NCBI GenBank assembly: GCA_964530195.1
Contig: CAZGXQ010000049.1
Coordinates: 1 to 5,824 of the forward strand
Length of the DNA stretch: 5,824 nucleotides
Origin: CAZGXQ01 sp964530195
GTDB taxonomy: Bacteria > Patescibacteriota > Minisyncoccia > Minisyncoccales > GBS-2
Reading direction: 5' to 3'
Shown: positions 5,372-5,824 of the stretch, in pieces
Position numbering within the stretch: the stretch's first letter is position 1
Layout of the letters: each line of letters opens with the position of its first letter
Translations under genes and position numbers: made by a program
Notes under the pieces: generated by a model
The model's database searches: none
What the model saw: the letters and a program-made list of their open reading frames with translations, nothing else
Told to the model about the DNA's origin: nothing

Positions 5372-5824
5372 ATGATGTGGATAAGAAAAAAATTAGGGGA
5401 GATTTGTGAAAATATAAAAAAGGAGAAAGCTCCTATAGGTGAATTTCCATATATAGAAATTGGAAATATTGATGTCAACAGTAAAAGAATAATTTTTACT
5501 GAAAAAGGAGCAGTTAATGGAAGTATTTTTGCTCCTGAGAATTCAATTTTGATATCTCGAGTAAGACCTACAAGAGGAGCGGTTGCTTTTTTAGATAAAA
5601 AAATAGCTGTTTCATCTGCTTTCACAATTATTAAACCAAAAACAGATTATAACCCCAAGTTGTTATTTTATTTTTTAGCGTGGAATAAAAAATTTTTCGA
5701 CTATTTAGGTGAAAAACAAAAAGGAACTAATTATCCATCGGTTAGAGAAAAGGATATTTGGGAATTTGAGCTTACTATCCCCCAAAACAAAAAGGAACAG
5801 CAAAAAATTGTAAAGGTTCTTGAC
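5372..5824 (+). CDS. hsdS: Type I restriction system specificity subunit HsdS, N-terminal part
   Basis: DNA-recognition subunit that directs the HsdM subunits to their target. The visible 151 residues begin MMWIRKKLGEICENIKKEKA and form a first target-recognition domain of the Methylase_S type. Hallmarks are W-x(4)-LGEIC at the start, FPYIEIGNID (25-34), SILISRVRPTRGAVAF (58-73), AVSSAF (79-84) and the closing GTNYPSVREKDIWEFELTIP (118-137), followed by KKEQQKIVKVLD, where the conserved spacer helix begins. The right edge cuts the gene, so it cannot be told whether a second recognition domain follows or this is a half-length HsdS. It begins 5 bases after the nuclease-like gene without a clear Shine-Dalgarno; the ATG at 5375 is an equally possible start. 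Confidence 0.9.
   Translation, partial: MMWIRKKLGEICENIKKEKAPIGEFPYIEIGNIDVNSKRIIFTEKGAVNGSIFAPENSILISRVRPTRGAVAFLDKKIAVSSAFTIIKPKTDYNPKLLFYFLAWNKKFFDYLGEKQKGTNYPSVREKDIWEFELTIPQNKKEQQKIVKVLD

Noticed and set aside
5284..5625. 113-codon - strand reading frame
   Set aside because: It lies antisense to the end of the nuclease-like gene and the start of hsdS, whose + strand frames carry clear family motifs; it is a shadow frame.

Overview
The window carries most of a type I-like DNA restriction-modification operon on the + strand, plus the edge of an unrelated gene on the - strand. The two are separated by roughly 700 bases of non-coding DNA that looks like scar tissue. The proteins are rich in Glu, Lys and Ile, and the operon is AT-rich with a strong preference for AGA and ATA codons. 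This suggests a thermophilic bacterium, perhaps near Thermodesulfobacteria or Aquificae, but that is inference and no taxonomic marker is present.

Layout. Positions 1-175 (-) hold the N-terminal end of a probable GalT/HIT-like protein that runs off the left edge. Positions about 176-850 contain no convincing gene. This part is visibly GC-richer than the operon (for example 33 of 60 bases at 541-600 against 19 of 60 at 3301-3360). It is bounded by a degenerate inverted repeat (238-274 against 790-826, 26 of 37 positions paired), and I read it as a decayed insertion sequence or similar element. A good sigma70-type promoter (852-879) follows directly. Next comes an inverted repeat TAGGTAA-N17-TTACCTA (879-909), placed like an operator between the -10 box and the first start codon.

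The operon is four tightly packed genes: hsdM1 (911-2665), hsdM2 (2658-4130), a standalone PD-(D/E)XK nuclease-like gene (4134-5366) and the N-terminal 151 codons of hsdS (5372 onward, cut by the window). Gaps are -8, +3 and +5 bases and none of the genes has a clear Shine-Dalgarno sequence, so translational coupling is likely.

How they may work together: HsdS recognises the target sequence and HsdM methylates adenine in it. What is unusual is the pair of tandem HsdM paralogues. The first carries an extra N-terminal winged-helix-like domain and intact methylase motifs. The second lacks that domain and has lost several conserved motif residues, although it retains NPPW. The two genes share blocks of near-perfect DNA identity between diverged segments, which suggests gene conversion. 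The nuclease-like protein has no helicase motifs, so it is not a classical HsdR. Whether an hsdR lies beyond the right edge cannot be seen. If none does, this would be a non-canonical system with an asymmetric methylase and a translocase-free nuclease.
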